A stretch of DNA of 64,000 bases from CAWDVH01 sp963805705 (GCA_963805705.1 CAWDVH010000005.1:868001-932000), one strand, 5' to 3'; positions 1-8,370 are shown, counted from the stretch's first letter. The notes: generated by a model from the letters alone, not told the origin. Translations and numbers: made by a program.

Positions 1-285
1 CGTGACCGCCGCGGCGGCCACGGCGGTGCCCGCCAGCCAGTCACTCTCGCCGCGCAGCCGCTCGCGCAGGTACCCGACGAAGAACAGGAACGCCGGGAAG
101 GACAGCAGGGCCAGTGCCCACCCGATGGCGTTGCCGGCCGTCTGCGGGCGCTGGAGATTGGCCAGTACCTGCGGGCCGGTATTGGCCGGGCCCTCGCCAG
201 CGATCACCATCTGATTGCCGACCGTCAGTGCCACCACGAAGAACACGCCGCAGAGCGCTCCGAAACGAGCGTATCGAAGTCGCAT
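1..285 (-). CDS. membrane protein, N-terminal part (runs off the left edge)
   Basis: Reading leftwards from an ATG at 285, an open frame encodes 95 residues up to the window edge, starting MRLRYARFGALCGVFFVVAL. GGAGGTGG lies just upstream of the start. Two hydrophobic stretches are visible, at about residues 9-25 and 56-74, separated by a polar loop with QMVIAGEG. This looks like the first two helices of a small integral membrane protein, perhaps a DUF4386-like one. The function is not recognisable and the C-terminus lies outside the window. Confidence 0.7.
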   Translation of the reverse strand, partial: MRLRYARFGALCGVFFVVALTVGNQMVIAGEGPANTGPQVLANLQRPQTAGNAIGWALALLSFPAFLFFVGYLRERLRGESDWLAGTAVAAAAVT

Positions 286-505
286 ATCCTACCACCTCCG
301 TCTTCCGGGTCGCAGCCTGGCGCCACGGCCCCGATGAACTCAGCATCACGGCGTCCCCGGCCTCCCGTCACGGGAGCAGCGTCCCGACCAGCCGGGACAT
401 CCTGTCCTCATCTGCTCGGGACATTCAGGGCCTGCCTCACTGACCGGCCCTGCGCCCCCGGTCAGCCGGGGCGAGGCAGGGACCTTGTGCTGGCATGCTT
501 GCGGG

Positions 506-1621
506 GTGACTACCCGAAACCTTGGTGTCGAGGAAGAGTTCCTGCTCGTAGACCCGGCCACCGGCGAGGCGCAGGCGGTCGCCGGGGCTGTCATGCGCGC
601 CGCGGCGGCCGGTGAGGACGGCGGAGCCGAGGGGGAGGATCCGGACTATCTCGAGTTCGAATTGCAGAAGCAGCAACTTGAGATCAACACCAGGCCGTGC
701 GCGACTCTCGGCGAGCTTGACCGCGAGGTGGCGCGCTGCCGGGCCGCGGCCGCCGCAGCGGCCGCCAGGGCCAGCGCCGGCCTGGCCGCCCTGGGCACCT
801 CCCCGGTACCGGTCAGCCCGCTGATCACCGACAAGCGCCGATACCACCAGATGGCGGAGGAATTCGGCATTACTGCCTACGAGCAGCTCACCTGCGGGTG
901 CCATGTGCACGTCGAGGTCTCGTCCGATGAAGAGGGCGTGGCCGTGCTGGACCGGATTCAGCCCTGGCTCGCGACGCTGCTGGCGCTGAGCGCCAACTCC
1001 CCGTTCTGGCAGGGAAGCGACAGCGCGTACGCCAGCTTCCGGTACCAGGCGTGGGGGCGCTGGCCGGGCTCTGGGCCTACGGCCTGGTTCGGGTCGGCCC
1101 AGGCGTACACCGAGACAGTGCAGGCGATGATCGGCACCGCGACGGTGCTCGATGCGGGCATGATCTATTTCAACGCCCGGCTGTCCGAGCGCTACCCCAC
1201 GATCGAAGTGCGCATCGCCGACGTCTGCCTGTTCGCCGACGACGCAGTGCTCATCGCGGCCCTCGTGCGGGCCCTGGTGGACACCGAGGCTCAGTCGTGG
1301 CGCGATGACAGCGCCGGGCGCCCGGTCCGGCCGGAGCTCCTGCACCTGGGAGCCTGGCGGGCGAGCCGCTCCGGCATCGAGGGCACCCTGGTCCACCCCG
1401 TCACCGGCAGGCCCGCACCGGCCAGGCACGTCGTCATGGCGCTGCTTGATCATGTACGGCCCGCGCTCGATGCCGCCGGTGACATCCCGGCGGTCACTGA
1501 CCTGCTGGACGCGGTGCTATCGCGCGGCAACGGCGCAATGTTCCAGCGCGGCGCCTACCGCAAGGCCAGTAGCCTGCTCGACGTCGTCGGCGGGGCGCTG
1601 GAGCGCACCAGCCCCAGCTGA
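506..1621 (+). CDS. ybdK: carboxylate-amine ligase of the YbdK / glutamate-cysteine ligase 2 family
   Basis: A 371-residue protein opening MTTRNLGVEEEFLLVDP, the hallmark start of the GCS2/YbdK family, whose members join the glutamate gamma-carboxyl to cysteine or another amine using ATP. Further family features are CGCHVHVEV near residue 130, the RYQAWGRWPGSGPT segment near 180, and the metal/ATP-site stretch TIEVRIADVC near 230. The length is normal. A TTG at 485 is in frame, but the GTG at 506 gives the conserved N-terminus and is preferred, although its ribosome site is weak. The exact substrate is not settled; a thiol or glutamyl-amide role would suit the surrounding redox genes. A strong inverted repeat follows the stop. 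Confidence 0.9.
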   Translation: MTTRNLGVEEEFLLVDPATGEAQAVAGAVMRAAAAGEDGGAEGEDPDYLEFELQKQQLEINTRPCATLGELDREVARCRAAAAAAAARASAGLAALGTSPVPVSPLITDKRRYHQMAEEFGITAYEQLTCGCHVHVEVSSDEEGVAVLDRIQPWLATLLALSANSPFWQGSDSAYASFRYQAWGRWPGSGPTAWFGSAQAYTETVQAMIGTATVLDAGMIYFNARLSERYPTIEVRIADVCLFADDAVLIAALVRALVDTEAQSWRDDSAGRPVRPELLHLGAWRASRSGIEGTLVHPVTGRPAPARHVVMALLDHVRPALDAAGDIPAVTDLLDAVLSRGNGAMFQRGAYRKASSLLDVVGGALERTSPS

Positions 1622-1639
1622 CCGGCTGCATGGGGGCGG

Positions 1640-1672
1640 GATCCCCGATCCGACGCATGGGTGTCGGGGATC
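1640..1672. terminator. inverted repeat after ybdK, likely terminator or leader hairpin
   Basis: Perfect 9-bp arms GATCCCCGA (1640-1648) and TCGGGGATC (1664-1672) flank a 15-nt loop. There is no T-tract, which is usual for actinobacterial terminators. It lies 19 bp after the ybdK stop and about 90 bp before the hemerythrin start, so it could end one transcript or form a hairpin in the leader of the next. Confidence 0.55.
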
Positions 1673-1764
1673 ACAGTGCTGCGTCGTTTGGGCGGCCGCC
1701 TGAGGGTAGGTGGGCGGGACAGCGGCGCGAAGGGGCGTCGGCCACCCTGATGAAAGAGAGCATC

Positions 1765-2265
1765 ATGCCGTCTGACGCGATCGTTCTGCTGAAGGCCGAT
1801 CATAAGGAGATCCGTCGCCTGTTTCGCGAGTTCCAGGCTGCGGGGGATAAGGCGACCAAGAAGAAGGCGAAGGTAGTCGAGCAGATCATCAGGCTCCTTA
1901 CGGTGCACACCTATATCGAGAACGAGGTGATGTACCCGGAGGTCCGCGCCCTGCTCCCAGAGCTGGAGGATGAGGTGCTCGAGTCTTATGAAGAGCATCA
2001 CGTGGCAGATGTCCTGTGCATGGAGCTGTCCGGCATGTCGGCCGATGAAGAGCGCTTCGATGCCAAGACGACCGTGCTGATCGAGAACGTGACGCATCAC
2101 ATCGAGGAAGAAGAGCAGGAATGGTTCCCCCGGGTGCGCGCCGGGCTGGGTCGTAAGCAGCTGCAGGAACTCGGAGTCAGGCTCGAGGAGGCCCGGCGGA
2201 AGGCACCTCAGTCGCCCGCGCAGCCCAGCGCGCTGAAGAAGACCGTCGACGCCGTCATCTCCTGA
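1765..2265 (+). CDS. hemerythrin HHE-domain protein
   Basis: A 166-residue helical protein beginning MPSDAIVLLKADHKEIRRLF. The HHE pattern is complete: H in KADHKE (about residue 13), H and E in VHTYIENEVMYPE (about 45-55), H in YEEHHVAD, and HHIEEEEQEWFP (about 110-120). The family binds a di-iron centre and senses or buffers O2, NO or peroxide. The ATG at 1765 follows the purine-rich AAAGAGAG at 1753-1760; upstream in-frame codons would add non-conserved Arg/Gly-rich sequence and are rejected. The C-terminal 40 residues are Lys/Arg/Pro-rich. It stands alone between ybdK and the convergent LuxR gene. Confidence 0.92.
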   Translation: MPSDAIVLLKADHKEIRRLFREFQAAGDKATKKKAKVVEQIIRLLTVHTYIENEVMYPEVRALLPELEDEVLESYEEHHVADVLCMELSGMSADEERFDAKTTVLIENVTHHIEEEEQEWFPRVRAGLGRKQLQELGVRLEEARRKAPQSPAQPSALKKTVDAVIS

Positions 2266-2271
2266 TCCGGA

Positions 2272-2475
2272 TCAGCTTCGGGGGGCCCGCGGACTCTTGA
2301 AGGCGAAGGCTAGCCAGGAGTTCCGGGCACGAGCCAGCGGTAGACGTCGCAGGCCGTCCTCGGGGCCATACATGCAGTACGTGAGGATCCGGCCGTCGGG
2401 GCAGCTGAAATTCCCGCGTGGCCGGTTCATCAGCTTCATCAGCAGGCCATGCTCCCGCATCCTGATGTTCATCAC
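2272..2475 (-). CDS. possible small protein, unrecognised
   Basis: A 67-codon frame beginning MMNIRMREHGLLMKLMNRP sits in the 320-bp gap between the hemerythrin and LuxR genes. Its composition (Met, Tyr, Cys, few Arg/Ala runs) is more protein-like than the other frames there, and an AGGG precedes the start. No family is recognised. It may be a small gene or a remnant; nothing else is seen in the gap. Confidence 0.3.
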   Translation of the reverse strand: MMNIRMREHGLLMKLMNRPRGNFSCPDGRILTYCMYGPEDGLRRLPLARARNSWLAFAFKSPRAPRS

Positions 2476-2585
2476 CCTGAGCTCTCGAAGGCCGACGGCA
2501 GGGCCTGCGGTCGAAGCTGTTGAGTTCGCCCGTCAAGTCGGCGCTAGGCCTGCTGCGAGCCGCCCGGGCCGGTGACTTTCGCGTT

Positions 2586-3698
2586 CTACCTGCTCGGGAA
2601 GGCGCCCTGGCGGTTGAGCTGGTCACCGGCGATGGCGCGGGGCAGGTAGTCGCGCTGCAGGATAGCGGCGACCAGCTCGCCGCGGCTGTGCACGCCGGTC
2701 CGGTCGAACACCGATTTCAGGTGATCCTGCACGGTGTCGGTGGTCAGGTGCAGCCGGTCGGAGATCTGCCGGGTCGACAGGCCCTGGCAGACCAGCCCGG
2801 TGATCGTTTTCTCCCGGCTGGTCAGCCCGTAGGCCGTCATGATCATCGGCGCCACGTCGGCGGGCGCAGCCCCCTCCACGATCACGGCGACTGTCTGCGC
2901 CGCCTCCGAATCCATCCAGGAGGCGTGCAGCACGGCCCACCGGCCGCTTCTGGTGCGTGCCCGCAGGCGCGGCAGCGCCGGCTCCGCGGCATCCAGATGG
3001 CGGAGCCTGGTGGCCAGGGCCGAGATCTCGATCGGAAGGTCCGACCCGTCTGAGCGGCCGCCGAGTTCCTCGAGCCACCGCCCGGCGGCCTGGTTCATCC
3101 CGGCCACGGCGCCGTCGGCGGCGAGCAGGACCAGCCCGGGGCCGTCCGCCGCGTTTTCCAGATCGCAAGCCTGCCGCAGCAGTCCCAGCTGGATTCCCTC
3201 GGCGATGTGCGGGGCCAGCCGCTGCACCAGCTGTACCTCATCGGGCGAGAACCCGGCCTTCGCCTGCTCGCGATGCAGGCACAGGTAGCCCCAGCAGGCG
3301 CCTCGCACCCGCAGGACCGCGCGAAGCTCGTCCTGCAGGCCGAGCGGGGCGAAAATATCCCGGTATCGGTCGCTGCTCGCCGGGTGGCCCTCGGTCGCCT
3401 GCAGGAGCGTGCGCACGCCTGCCGGATCGCGGGCCAGGTCAGTCCACTTGTTGACATCGTCGCGCAGGAACTCGTTCTCGACGAAGTACGGGCCGGACTC
3501 GGCCGGCAGCTCCTCGCGGTAGGACCGGGTAAACAGGAGCGTGGCGGGGTCTGCGGCGGCCCACCACAGCGCATCGACGGGCACGGCCTTGCGCAGCCGG
3601 GGCAGAACCGCGGCCCGCAGCGCATCGGGGTCCAGGCCCGACCGGCAGGTCTCGGCGATTGCGGCGGCAAGATTGTCGAGCGCCGGACCGGTGAGCAT
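2586..3698 (-). CDS. LuxR-family transcriptional regulator
   Basis: A 370-residue regulator. The last 65 residues form a LuxR/GerE helix-turn-helix (LTSREKTITGLVCQGLSTRQISDRLHL split by the recognition helix, then TDTVQDHLKSVFDRTGVHSRGELV). The N-terminal 300 residues look like GAF/PAS sensory sequence (FAPLGLQDELRAVLRVRG; AADGAVAGMNQAAGRWL). No receiver-domain aspartate pocket is visible. The ATG at 3698 follows GAGGAAAGAGGGAG; an upstream in-frame start adds unlikely sequence. The gene starts 25 bp after the stop of the monooxygenase-like gene, so the two probably form an operon. It may sense a small ligand or stress signal; the target is unknown. Confidence 0.85.
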   Translation of the reverse strand: MLTGPALDNLAAAIAETCRSGLDPDALRAAVLPRLRKAVPVDALWWAAADPATLLFTRSYREELPAESGPYFVENEFLRDDVNKWTDLARDPAGVRTLLQATEGHPASSDRYRDIFAPLGLQDELRAVLRVRGACWGYLCLHREQAKAGFSPDEVQLVQRLAPHIAEGIQLGLLRQACDLENAADGPGLVLLAADGAVAGMNQAAGRWLEELGGRSDGSDLPIEISALATRLRHLDAAEPALPRLRARTRSGRWAVLHASWMDSEAAQTVAVIVEGAAPADVAPMIMTAYGLTSREKTITGLVCQGLSTRQISDRLHLTTDTVQDHLKSVFDRTGVHSRGELVAAILQRDYLPRAIAGDQLNRQGAFPSR

Positions 3699-3723
3699 GG
3701 CTCCCTCTTTCCTCTCGCCGAGT

Positions 3724-4014
3724 CTAGCTGCGGGAAACCACCTCGTAGCGGCCGTGCGCAATCAGTTCCGTGCCGGTCGTGGCGACGGTAGTGGCACGGC
3801 TCTGGTCGGCGAACCGGTCGGTGGCCTCGGCGGCTTCCTGGCTGTCCCACAGCGTCAGCGTCAGTGCTGTGCCCCCGTCCCGGTCGATGAGGAACACCAC
3901 GCCCGCATTCCCTGGGAGGCCCTCCACAAATCCCTTGACCGTGGCCGCTGCATGATCGGCCCACTTCTGGAGTGCCTCGGGTGATCCGGACCAGGTCGAC
4001 GTTCGTGCAAACAT
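3724..4014 (-). CDS. antibiotic-biosynthesis-monooxygenase-like small protein
   Basis: A 96-residue protein (MFARTSTWSGSPEALQKWAD...) with the ferredoxin-like dimeric alpha/beta-barrel pattern of ABM and similar stress-response proteins: strand, helix AATVKGFVEGLPGNAGVVFLID, strand TALTLTLWDS, helix QEAAEATDRFADQ, final strand. Members are often heme- or quinone-related enzymes or ligand binders; no catalytic residue can be assigned. It is the first gene of a probable operon with the LuxR regulator, and an inverted repeat lies upstream of its start. Confidence 0.7.
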   Translation of the reverse strand: MFARTSTWSGSPEALQKWADHAAATVKGFVEGLPGNAGVVFLIDRDGGTALTLTLWDSQEAAEATDRFADQSRATTVATTGTELIAHGRYEVVSRS

Positions 4015-4037
4015 GCTGGCTCCTCATGAGGATGAGC

Positions 4038-4059
4038 GGGTCGGTCAGTCGGCCGACCC
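4038..4059. promoter_or_regulatory. inverted repeat upstream of the ABM/LuxR operon
   Basis: Perfect 7-bp arms GGGTCGG (4038-4044) and CCGACCC (4053-4059) with an 8-bp spacer, about 24-45 bp before the start of the small monooxygenase-like gene. A dimeric regulator such as the LuxR protein of this operon could bind it. The position fits an operator better than a terminator. Confidence 0.4.
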
Positions 4060-4196
4060 TGGTCTTTCGTTACGGCAATCCTCACGGGATACGCGCCGGA
4101 GCACCCTCCCAGAATCCTGGGAGACGGGGGCCAGAGACCTTCGGCGTTACCCGCCCGGCACCGAGCTCATGACGGCATGGCCTTCTCGCGACATCC

Positions 4197-5111
4197 TCAC
4201 AACTGGGCTGTCGATAGCAGCTTGTCGAGATATGGGGTCGGTACTGTGCCGGCCACCATCTTCTGAACATCACGATAGATAGCGGCCAGCTCGGTGTCCT
4301 TGGTCGTTCTGAAGTGCGGCGCCAAGGCAACGGTTCCCACGGCTCCCCGAAGCTGTCCTTGCCAGTACCGGATGGCGAACGCCCTGGGCACGATGGTGAA
4401 AATCACTCTCAGCGGCAGGGGGCTGACCACCACCTTCTTGCTGGTCAGGGCATGAAATCCTTCACCAACGGACCGGATCATAACGGCAACGCGCTCGCGG
4501 TCGGCCGCCAGCGCCAGGGCGTCGCCGCCACAGGAGTTGATAGCGGCGCCCATCGCAGCGATAAAGACGGCATGTGTCTTGAGCCACCCGACGATATCGG
4601 TGGTCGTCCTCACTGGGAAGCCTGCAGATTTGAATACTTCCCCGGCTATTTTCTCCCGGCCCTGATCCCGGCCAAGGGTTGTCGGCTGCTGCGGAATCTC
4701 GATGTACTCGATGACACCATCGTCCTTGCGGTACCCGCCGACGCCAGGGAACCCGAAGAGCACCCGATCACGGCCGACGATGTCACCAACGTTGGTCAAT
4801 CCCAGCGAGTTGTTCTGCATCAAGACCACACTGCTGGCCTGCAGGTCGGCCAGGGCAGGCAATATCTCGTCGAGCTGATCACGTCGGACAGTCACCAAGG
4901 TCAGGTCGAACGAACTACCAGGGCCGACATGATCGGTGACCTCCACGTGGACCCGGCATGACTTGCCCTTGTTCACCAGGGCGATGCCATCGTGAGCCAG
5001 CGCCTCCAATGTCCGGCGGCGCGCGAGCACGGTCACATTATGCCCGGCCTCGCGCAAACGGCCCGCGTAGATTTGTCCGATTATGCCTGCCCCGTAGATG
5101 AGAACTCTCAT
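4197..5111 (-). CDS. ketopantoate reductase family NADP-dependent protein
   Basis: A 304-residue protein starting MRVLIYGAGIIGQIYAGRL, an N-terminal Rossmann GxGxxG motif typical of ApbA/PanE. NSLG near residue 125 and the lysine in DIVGWLKTHAVFIAA near 190 match the conserved Asn and Lys of the ketopantoate reductase active site. A helical C-terminal domain follows. No other pantothenate gene is nearby and several paralogues of this family reduce other keto acids, so the substrate is open. Its ATG overlaps the stop of a degenerate upstream frame, suggesting it was once the second gene of an operon. Confidence 0.8.
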   Translation of the reverse strand: MRVLIYGAGIIGQIYAGRLREAGHNVTVLARRRTLEALAHDGIALVNKGKSCRVHVEVTDHVGPGSSFDLTLVTVRRDQLDEILPALADLQASSVVLMQNNSLGLTNVGDIVGRDRVLFGFPGVGGYRKDDGVIEYIEIPQQPTTLGRDQGREKIAGEVFKSAGFPVRTTTDIVGWLKTHAVFIAAMGAAINSCGGDALALAADRERVAVMIRSVGEGFHALTSKKVVVSPLPLRVIFTIVPRAFAIRYWQGQLRGAVGTVALAPHFRTTKDTELAAIYRDVQKMVAGTVPTPYLDKLLSTAQL

Positions 5112-5345
5112 CCGTCGGCTGCATCGGGCACCGGCGCGTGGCGATCGAAGATGGCGTCCTGGATATCCCGAATGGCCTGGTCCAACTCGCCGATGGTGTG
5201 GTTTTATCAGGTCGGCCACACGGTCGTCGCTGATCAGTCCCAGGACTGTCTGAAGATCCAATCCAGCGGCGAACAGCCGACGGATCACGATGTCGACGCG
5301 GTCGTCTGCACCCGTTCTGGGCCGGGTGCATGACGGCAGGGACAT
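5108..5345 (-). pseudogene. remnant of a DevS/DosS-type histidine kinase dimerisation domain
   Basis: On the minus strand one frame reads DDRVDIVIRRLFAAGLDLQT, closely resembling the sequence just after the H-box of DevS-type kinases (usually RDLHDxVIQRLFAAGLxLQ). About 30 residues later a different frame continues GELDQAIRDIQDAIFDRHAP, the matching second helix of the same HisKA_3 domain (usually ELDxTIRxIRxxIF). The two frames are separated by a shift near 5207, where the second frame is preceded by TGATAA. The histidine itself, the sensor and the ATPase domain are missing. The final TGA overlaps the ATG of the reductase gene. Confidence 0.5.
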
Positions 5346-5475
5346 TCTCGTCCTAAGCCTACGCCTGTATCCTGGCCCAACGCGGATCCGGCATCCGCTG
5401 GCTGGGCAGTCGCGCTGGTCTCAAGCTAAGCAAGGTAGGTCACCGCCATGCCGGTCTGCTCCCAGCACGTGCCGA

Positions 5476-5910
5476 TCATCCGGTTCGGCTGATCCGCCTT
5501 CCGGTGACGCGGGCGGGAGTTATCCGGATGAAGTGCTCTCTCTCGCCGCCTGCCCAAGGTTCGACGCCGGCGGCCGCAATCGATTCCTGCTCGCGCTCAG
5601 AATCCACGTGATGCGCGGGGCCCTGGATGAGAACGCTCCAGCCTTCGCGGGCCGTCTTGTCGAAGTCATCGACCTCGAAGGCCACTCTGTATTCTGCGTT
5701 GGCGATCCCGCTGCGCAGGTCCTCACCCGTCGCGCCGTACTGCGCGGTCCGGAACACGATGGTTCCTTCATACAGCTTGTAGTTGACCGGGAGAACGGTC
5801 AGGTCGAACCGGCCGGAGTATGCGATCCGGCCGATACCGCCGGGCGAGATCAGCCGCATGCACTCGGCCTCGTCCAGAGTTTCCATGATGGGCTCGGTGT
5901 CCGTAGGCAC
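5476..5910 (-). CDS. pyridoxamine 5'-phosphate oxidase-like flavin-binding protein
   Basis: A 144-residue split-barrel protein with GGIGRIAYSGRFDLTVLPVNY near residue 25, the usual opening of the PNPOx-like (Pyridox_ox_2) family, followed by TIVFRTAQYG and VAFEVDDFD. Such stand-alone proteins bind FMN, F420 or heme and act as reductases or stress proteins rather than in vitamin B6 synthesis. The GTG start at 5910 has AAAGGAG 9 bp upstream. It is transcribed alone, 240 bp from the alcohol dehydrogenase gene; no clear operator was found in that gap. Confidence 0.85.
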   Translation of the reverse strand: MPTDTEPIMETLDEAECMRLISPGGIGRIAYSGRFDLTVLPVNYKLYEGTIVFRTAQYGATGEDLRSGIANAEYRVAFEVDDFDKTAREGWSVLIQGPAHHVDSEREQESIAAAGVEPWAGGEREHFIRITPARVTGRRISRTG

Positions 5911-6149
5911 TGTTCATGCTCCTTTGCTGAGAGAATCGGTCATTTCCATGACCTGTTCACCAGCATTGCGCAGCTCCTACTGTCGGCGGCAGGGTCTAAC
6001 GGCCCGGATTGACCAGACCAGCGTCCCGGCCGGTCCGTCGGCTGCGGCACATCGCGTCCGTGCGCAAGCCGCGGCCGGGAGCCACCAGGCCGGTACCCCC
6101 GGGTCTGCAGTCGAGCGGAGACCACAGCGGCGGAGGTACCGGCGCGGCG

Positions 6150-7196
6150 CTAGGCGCTTCGGCTCAGGACCACCTTGAGCGCGCCGGTGTCGGCTGCCCG
6201 GCCGAATACGTCGTAGGCACGGGCGAATTCGTCCAGTGCGAAGCGGTGGGTGACGAATCGCCCGGCTTCGATGTGGTGGCTGGTCAGCAGGCGCAGGAGA
6301 GTCGGCGTGGAGTACGCGTCAACCAGGCCGGTGGTGATGGTGATGTCCCTGGTCCACTGGTCCTCCAGATGCAGGGTCGCAGGCTCGCCGTGCACGCCGA
6401 TGTTGGCGATCCGGCCGCCGGGCCGAGCCAGCTGGACGGCCAGCTCGAAGGTGGCGGGCACGCCGACCGCCTCGATGGTCACGTCGGCGCCCAGCCCGTC
6501 CGTCAGGGACCCGATCACCTCCATGGGGTCTTGCCGGGAGTTGTTCACGGTGACATCCGCGCCGAACTGCTTGGCCGCCTCCAGCCGGGAGTCGGCCAGG
6601 TCGACAGCGACGATGTGACTCGGGCTGAACAGGCTGGCACCCATGATCGCGGACAGGCCGATGGGACCCGCCCCGACGACGGCGACGACATCGCCCGGCC
6701 GTACCTGGCCGTTGAGGACACCAACCTCATAGCCGGTCGGCAGGATATCGGCCAGCATGAGGATGTCCTCGTCGGCAGCGCCTTCCGGCACCGGGTACGT
6801 CGAGGCATCAGCGAATGGCACCCGGACATACTCGGCCTGGGTACCGTCGATCATGTAGCCCAGGATCCATCCGCCACCGCCCAGGCACTGCCCGGGCCGG
6901 CCCTCTCGGCAGAACCTGCAGGTCCCGCAGACCGAGACGCACGAGACGAGAACGCGGTCGCCGACCTTGACGGTTTTCACGGCGCTGCCGACTGACTCGA
7001 CTGTCCCGACCGCCTCGTGACCGAGGATCCGGCCGTCTGTCACGGCGGGCAGGTCGCCCTTAAGAATATGCAGATCGGTACCGCAAATCGTCGTGGCGTC
7101 TACGCGCACAATCGCGTCTGTGTCGTCGGTGATTTCCGGCTTGGGTACGTCCTCCCAGGCCATTTCGCCTGGTCCGTGGTAAACAAGGGCACGCAT
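6150..7196 (-). CDS. zinc-dependent alcohol dehydrogenase
   Basis: A 348-residue medium-chain dehydrogenase. Catalytic zinc ligands are Cys in ICGTDLHILKG (about residue 38) and His-Glu in GHEAVGTVESVG (about 60). The structural zinc has four cysteines (CVSVCGTCRFCREGRPGQC, about 88-106). The Rossmann motif is VVGAGPIGLSAI (about 170). It oxidises or reduces an alcohol/aldehyde with NAD(P); the substrate is not readable. The ATG at 7196 follows GGGAGATC; the longer upstream frame is not conserved. A stem-loop lies 27-54 bp before the start. Confidence 0.92.
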   Translation of the reverse strand: MRALVYHGPGEMAWEDVPKPEITDDTDAIVRVDATTICGTDLHILKGDLPAVTDGRILGHEAVGTVESVGSAVKTVKVGDRVLVSCVSVCGTCRFCREGRPGQCLGGGGWILGYMIDGTQAEYVRVPFADASTYPVPEGAADEDILMLADILPTGYEVGVLNGQVRPGDVVAVVGAGPIGLSAIMGASLFSPSHIVAVDLADSRLEAAKQFGADVTVNNSRQDPMEVIGSLTDGLGADVTIEAVGVPATFELAVQLARPGGRIANIGVHGEPATLHLEDQWTRDITITTGLVDAYSTPTLLRLLTSHHIEAGRFVTHRFALDEFARAYDVFGRAADTGALKVVLSRSA

Positions 7197-7222
7197 GATG
7201 ATCTCCCTTTCTATCGGGATAG

Positions 7223-7250
7223 GATCACCACAATGCCCGTTGTGGCGATC
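7223..7250. promoter_or_regulatory. 11-bp stem-loop between nitroreductase and alcohol dehydrogenase genes
   Basis: Arms GATCACCACAA and TTGTGGCGATC flank a 6-nt centre TGCCCG; the single mismatch becomes a G-U pair in RNA read leftwards. It follows the nitroreductase stop by 29 bp and precedes the dehydrogenase start by 27 bp on the same strand, so it could be a terminator without a U-tract or a dimer-binding operator. Confidence 0.45.
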
Positions 7251-7278
7251 CGGCAGCAGAGGCAAACGTCCTGCGCGG

Positions 7279-8301
7279 CTAGGGCCCAATGTCCGCGGGT
7301 TGCTCGTCTAGCACTTCCGAGACCGGGCGGCGGGGGGTGGCCGGTACGGTCAGGCCGTAGCCGATCCGGAGGATCATCTGCGGCTGCTCGGTGCTGGAGC
7401 GGGGGTCGCGGACAAGCCATGCGTCGGCGGTCTCCAGCGGCTGGGTGAGCGGGCATGCGGCGATACCGCGGTCTGTTGCGGTCAGCAGTACCCGCTGCAG
7501 GGCCTGGCCGGCGCGCACCCAGTCCGCCTTGGCGCCGGAAGGCGCGGACAGGACGGCCAGCTGCGGGGATTCCTCGAACCAGGCGTCGCCGGGCGGCACG
7601 GTCCGCTCCGGACTGAAATCGCGGACCGGCGTGGGATCATCGGGGGAGCGCGGGCCGAGTGCGCTGCCGGGTATCCCGTCGCGGTCCCGCACTCCGCCGG
7701 CCCACCGGGAAAGCTCGGCTCGGTAGGCCGGGTCGGCGAGCTGGTCGCGCTCGGCGTCACGGGCCAGGCCCAGGACGCGCACCGTCTCGCCGTGGTCAAG
7801 GATGTGCAGGAGGGCACCTTCGAGCCTGGCCGCCTCGACGAGCTCGGCCAGCACGCCCGCCTGCACGCGGCGGCCGCTGAACGGGCGCCGGTTGGTGTGC
7901 CGCCGCGCGATGGCCGCGTACAGCTCACGCTCCGCCGGCTGCGCTCGGCACGGGCCGGCCAGGCGGACCGTGGCCACGAGCAGCGGCTGGCCGGGATCAG
8001 GGAGCAGCGTGACCACTGGCTGGCGGCCCGCGACCGCGGCGGCCAGGCGCAGGTTGAACAGCGCGGCGCCGCAGGCGATGTGGACGGCTCGCCCCCTGGG
8101 GTCCCCGTATTTCAGCGTCCGCGCCGGATCGGCGTACAGCTCGATGACCTGAGGGTCGTGCCGGACCCGGAAGCGCCAGGGCTGGGTGTTGTGCATGGAG
8201 GGCGCTGCCACCGCCGCGGCCAGCAGCCCGGCGACCGCCTGCTCGGGCAGCTCTGCCGCCGGGCCCGGTCGCGACGAATCGCGTGCAGTTACATGCGCCA
8301 T
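7279..8301 (-). CDS. Acg-like FMN-binding nitroreductase family protein
   Basis: A 340-residue protein. AAAVAAPSMHNTQPWRFRV near residue 33 is the phosphate/FMN-binding opening of the nitroreductase fold, and ARRHTNRRPFSGRRV near 140 is typical of the Acg (Rv2032-like) subfamily. Acg proteins are two fused half-domains that may sequester flavin and are classic members of the mycobacterial DosR hypoxia regulon. GLARDAERDQLADPAYRAEL and WVRAGQALQRVLLTAT support the subfamily. The ATG at 8301 has GGTGGAG directly upstream. It is divergent from the PRC-barrel gene, and two copies of a DosR-like motif lie in the shared promoter. Confidence 0.85.
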   Translation of the reverse strand: MAHVTARDSSRPGPAAELPEQAVAGLLAAAVAAPSMHNTQPWRFRVRHDPQVIELYADPARTLKYGDPRGRAVHIACGAALFNLRLAAAVAGRQPVVTLLPDPGQPLLVATVRLAGPCRAQPAERELYAAIARRHTNRRPFSGRRVQAGVLAELVEAARLEGALLHILDHGETVRVLGLARDAERDQLADPAYRAELSRWAGGVRDRDGIPGSALGPRSPDDPTPVRDFSPERTVPPGDAWFEESPQLAVLSAPSGAKADWVRAGQALQRVLLTATDRGIAACPLTQPLETADAWLVRDPRSSTEQPQMILRIGYGLTVPATPRRPVSEVLDEQPADIGP

Positions 8302-8337
8302 AGCTCCACCATCGGCGCGCTGCCGCTGCGGCCGGTA

Positions 8338-8370
8338 GGGCCATAGGTCCTGCCGCGGGGCCATAGGTCC
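8338..8370. promoter_or_regulatory. tandem DosR-like operators in a divergent promoter
   Basis: The 13-bp sequence GGGCCATAGGTCC occurs at 8338-8350 and again at 8358-8370, with starts exactly 20 bp (two helical turns) apart. The second copy widens to GGGGCCATAGGTCCC, a near-palindrome with arms GGG(G/A)CC. DosR boxes have a similar GGGAC...GTCCC layout. The pair lies between the nitroreductase (start 8301) and PRC-barrel (start 8417) genes. Confidence 0.55.

Noticed and set aside
437..1453. 338-codon open frame opposite ybdK
   Set aside because: It is a shadow of the YbdK gene: Arg/Gly/Pro-rich, no ribosome site, no domain, while the other strand has clear family motifs.
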